DNA of 7,816 nucleotides, taken from NCBI GenBank assembly GCA_036260255.1, contig DATAAF010000053.1:1-7816 (forward strand), in the 5' to 3' direction. The first letter of the stretch is position 1, and each line of letters opens with the position of its first letter. This document shows, piece after piece, positions 6,587-7,816 of this stretch. The notes beneath the pieces were generated by a model. The model was not told the DNA's origin. It did not search any database and saw only the letters and a list, made by a program, of their open reading frames with translations. Source of the stretch: DASZJY01 sp036260255 (GTDB taxonomy: Bacteria > Actinomycetota > Acidimicrobiia > Acidimicrobiales > AC-14). The position numbers and the translations under genes were made by a program.

Positions 6587-6595
6587 CGCGGCGTC
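6576..6595 (+). terminator. Hairpin over the stop codon of the AlkD-like gene
   Basis: CGCCGC (6578-6583) and GCGGCG (6588-6593) pair perfectly around the tetraloop TGAC, which contains the TGA stop. The stem extends by a G-U and a G-C pair to 6576 and 6595. No U-run follows. It may be a U-less actinobacterial terminator or chance in GC-rich DNA. Confidence 0.35.
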
Positions 6596-6608
6596 TCGGA
6601 CCACCTCT

Positions 6609-6830
6609 TGGCTGACCCCTAGCCCGGACGCTCGCCACGAGGCCGGGTCTGGGCACGACGGACAAGGTGACGAAGAAAGCCTCGTCGGCGACATCGATGA
6701 CGATGAACCAGACGCCGGTTGACGCTCTGCCGGTGACGATCTGCCATACACCGATGGCGATGACGGCCAGGACGCCGACGAAGAGCCACGGTGTGCGGGG
6801 TGGTTGGCTGCGGTAGGACTTCTCCCGCAG
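6609..6830 (-). pseudogene. Membrane-protein-like frame lacking a usual start; possibly decayed
   Basis: Within the 291-base gap between two plus-strand genes, one minus-strand frame reads like a small membrane protein: a basic N-terminal part (LREKSYRSQPPRTP), a clean hydrophobic helix beginning PWLFVGVLAVIAIG at about 6791, a turn (VTGRASTG), and a second, weaker hydrophobic segment (VWFIVIDVADEAFFVTL) that carries three acidic residues, then VVPRPGLVASVRARGQP. Codons mostly end in G or C, as in real genes here. The frame is open from upstream of 6877, but no ATG, GTG or TTG occurs before the TTG at 6665, inside the second segment. CTG at 6830 is the only convenient start and has no Shine-Dalgarno. 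Downstream the frame runs into antisense of the AlkD-like gene (stop 6417-6419), so its true end is lost. A decayed or mis-sequenced gene fits best; chance antisense of an Asp-rich stretch is the alternative. Confidence 0.3.
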
Positions 6831-6867
6831 CGCGGAGAAAAGACCGCAGAGAAGCGCCCAGACGCCA

Positions 6868-6875
6868 AGGGGGAG
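6868..6875 (+). promoter_or_regulatory. Ribosome binding site that fixes the YdhR-like start
   Basis: AGGGGGAG lies two bases before the ATG at 6878, with the AGGGGG core four bases away. This supports 6878 over the in-frame GTG at 6791, whose 29 extra residues are Arg-rich and unlike any YdhR N-terminus. Confidence 0.55.
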
Positions 6876-6877
6876 AC

Positions 6878-7423
6878 ATGTACGTTCAAGTCGTCACCTA
6901 CGGGCTCGGCGGAATCTCCGAGCGTGAGTACCTCGACGTCGCGAACGACGTCGCATCCCGGTTCGCGGCCATGCCGGGGCTGCAAGCCAAGATCTGGCTC
7001 GAGGACCAGGATCGGGGCCGCTATGGCGCCGTCTACCTGTGGGACGACCGCGAGTCCATGGAGCGCTTCCTGGCCTCGGACCTCTTCGAGGCGACCAATC
7101 GCGATTTCGTCGACGTGTACTCCGCAGGGTTCGACGTCCTCGAGAACCTCACGGGGCAGACGCAACCCGTCCTCGACCTCGTTCCCGCGGCCCGGCAACT
7201 CCCCAGGCGTGCGTCCGGGCGACCGGCGGTGAAGAAGGCACCGGCGACCGCGGGGGCCACCCGGGCGACCGGTGCACGCAAGATCCCAGTGACGACGAAG
7301 AGTCCGGCCAAGGCCGTCGCGCCCGCCAAGAAGACCACGGGGGCGTCGAAGAAGGCGGCGAAGGCCGCACCCAAGAAGGCGGTGAAGGCGGCCAAGAAGG
7401 CCGGGAAGAGATCCTCGAGGTGA
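6878..7423 (+). CDS. YdhR-like ferredoxin-fold protein with histone H1-like tail
   Basis: A 181-aa protein of two very different parts. Residues 1-103 match the YdhR/antibiotic-biosynthesis-monooxygenase-like dimeric alpha+beta barrel: MYVQVVTYGL, an amphipathic helix (ISEREYLDVANDVASRFAAM), PGLQAKIWLED, GAVYLWDDRESMERFLASDLF, then VDVYSAGFDVLENLTG. Most YdhR proteins are about 100 aa and stop here. Residues 106-181 form a tail with 16 lysines, no acidic residue, and many Ala, Pro and Thr, ending in KKAAKAAPKKAVKAAKKAGK, as in histone H1, AlgP and mycobacterial HupB tails that bind DNA. Inference: a small-molecule or oxidoreductase-like domain tethered to the nucleoid or another polyanion. 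No catalytic residue of YdhR is established, so enzymatic activity is uncertain. Strong ribosome binding site; 291 bases from the gene upstream, so probably its own transcript. The domain calls are firm; the role is not. Confidence 0.85.
   Translation: MYVQVVTYGLGGISEREYLDVANDVASRFAAMPGLQAKIWLEDQDRGRYGAVYLWDDRESMERFLASDLFEATNRDFVDVYSAGFDVLENLTGQTQPVLDLVPAARQLPRRASGRPAVKKAPATAGATRATGARKIPVTTKSPAKAVAPAKKTTGASKKAAKAAPKKAVKAAKKAGKRSSR
7349..7408 (+). repeat. Degenerate Lys/Ala coding repeat in the H1-like tail
   Basis: Three imperfect units starting AAGAAGGC encode KKAAKAAP, KKAVKAA and KKAGK (residues 158-177), with unit spacing of 24 and then 21 bases. Such repeats expand and contract by replication slippage, so tail length probably varies between strains. 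Confidence 0.6.
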
Positions 7424-7579
7424 GGAGCTCGCCGCCAGGAGCGTGACGAGGACACTCGGCATAGCGGCAGCCTCACGCCTCCGGGAGAGCCACGTCTCTC
7501 ACCCGGTGCGAGGGCCTGGCCGGAGAGGTTCCGATCACCGGCGAAACCCCGTCCTCCCCGCCGCAGTGACAGGTGCAGT
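7424..7579. other. Spacer with no convincing gene
   Basis: I see no coding pattern, RNA gene or strong terminator here. The frame that encodes the Ig-like fragment further downstream is open all the way back to the TGA at 7421-7423, but its translation here is Arg/Pro-rich and lacks ATG, GTG or TTG. A GTG at 7443 opens a different frame ending at 7667 whose product looks random. Confidence 0.4.
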
Positions 7580-7816
7580 TGGCGCGCCCCTTCGCCAGTC
7601 GCCAGGAAATCGCCCTCGTTCTCCGAGCCGTTCGCCCTCACCGGCCGGTTCGTCGAGGTGCGGATGACGCTCACGGCGAACGCGTCGGGAGACTCGCCGA
7701 TCCTCTCGGACGTCCGCATCGAGGTGGCCAACCAGCCACCGGACTGCTCCGGGGCCACCGTCGACATCAACAGGTTGTGGCCTCCGAACCACACGATGCG
7801 CACCGTCACCGTGAGC
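7580..7816 (+). CDS. Partial secreted Ig-like/HYR-type domain protein, start unresolved
   Basis: The last 79 codons of the window read as part of a secreted or surface protein and continue past the edge. FALTGRFVEVRMTLTANASG (about residues 18-37 of this fragment) followed by SPILSDVRIEV is the usual ending of an Ig/carbohydrate-binding-like beta-sandwich. NQPPDCSGATVDINRLWPPNHTMRTVTVS then starts the linker and next domain typical of HYR/Ig-like repeats, where a (W)PPNH motif precedes the first strands. No signal peptide or credible start is present: the first usual start codons in frame are GTG 7658 and ATG 7664, which would cut the sandwich in half. Either the true start lies in another frame upstream (a frameshift or sequence error near 7560-7580) or the gene is an N-terminally truncated remnant. 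It is not the shadow of a minus-strand gene, since the opposite frame shows no domain. Confidence 0.5.

Noticed and set aside
5777..7462. Minus-strand open frame of 561 codons spanning the AlkD-like and YdhR-like genes.
   Set aside because: It lies in antisense to two well-supported genes and shows no recognisable domain.
7033..7809. Minus-strand open frame of 258 codons over the H1-like tail and the window end.
   Set aside because: Its hydrophobic Ala/Phe stretch is the reverse complement of the Lys/Ala repeat, and the plus strand at 7580-7816 shows the Ig-like pattern instead.
1..7816. CRISPR arrays, insertion sequences, attachment sites, tRNA or rRNA genes.
   Set aside because: No regularly spaced repeats, transposase or integrase motifs, or RNA gene signatures were seen on either strand.

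Overview
The window is very GC-rich. Its codons mostly end in G or C, and long open frames stand opposite nearly every gene. GTG starts, an apparently leaderless start, an actinobacterial-type HelD and an Asp-type MurA all point to an actinomycete. Acidimicrobiia or a related uncultured lineage is my best guess, but it rests on style and not on a marker gene. I see no rRNA, tRNA, CRISPR array, transposase or integrase, so this reads as chromosome.

Layout: (1) 7-283, minus strand: a 63-aa two-helix membrane protein preceded by a 19-aa, almost entirely hydrophobic peptide with a near-perfect ribosome binding site. (2) 410-1156, plus: a lipoprotein L,D-transpeptidase (SH3-like plus YkuD), probably leaderless from GTG. 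(3) 1167-2504, minus: a MurA-family enolpyruvyl transferase with Asp instead of Cys at the catalytic loop, converging on the transpeptidase gene with only 10 bases between stop codons. (4) 2552-4864, minus: a HelD-type superfamily 1 ATPase that frees RNA polymerase from DNA, 47 bases upstream of murA and possibly co-transcribed with it. (5) 4959-5789, minus: a 276-aa protein of unknown function. (6) 5849-6586, plus: an AlkD-like DNA alkylation repair protein, divergent from (5). (7) 6587-6877: a gap that holds, on the minus strand, a membrane-protein-like frame without a usual start codon, perhaps a decayed gene. (8) 6878-7423, plus: a YdhR-like ferredoxin-fold domain joined to a histone H1-like Lys/Ala tail. 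(9) 7580-7816, plus: a fragment of a secreted Ig-like/HYR-type protein running off the window.

Themes: the transpeptidase and MurA are both peptidoglycan genes, and their type suggests 3-3 cross-linking and native fosfomycin resistance. HelD, the AlkD-like protein and the basic-tailed YdhR protein concern nucleic acids or stress. I found no clear new multi-gene system. The most unusual items are the YdhR/histone-tail fusion, the 19-aa peptide and the start-less membrane frame at 6609-6830.
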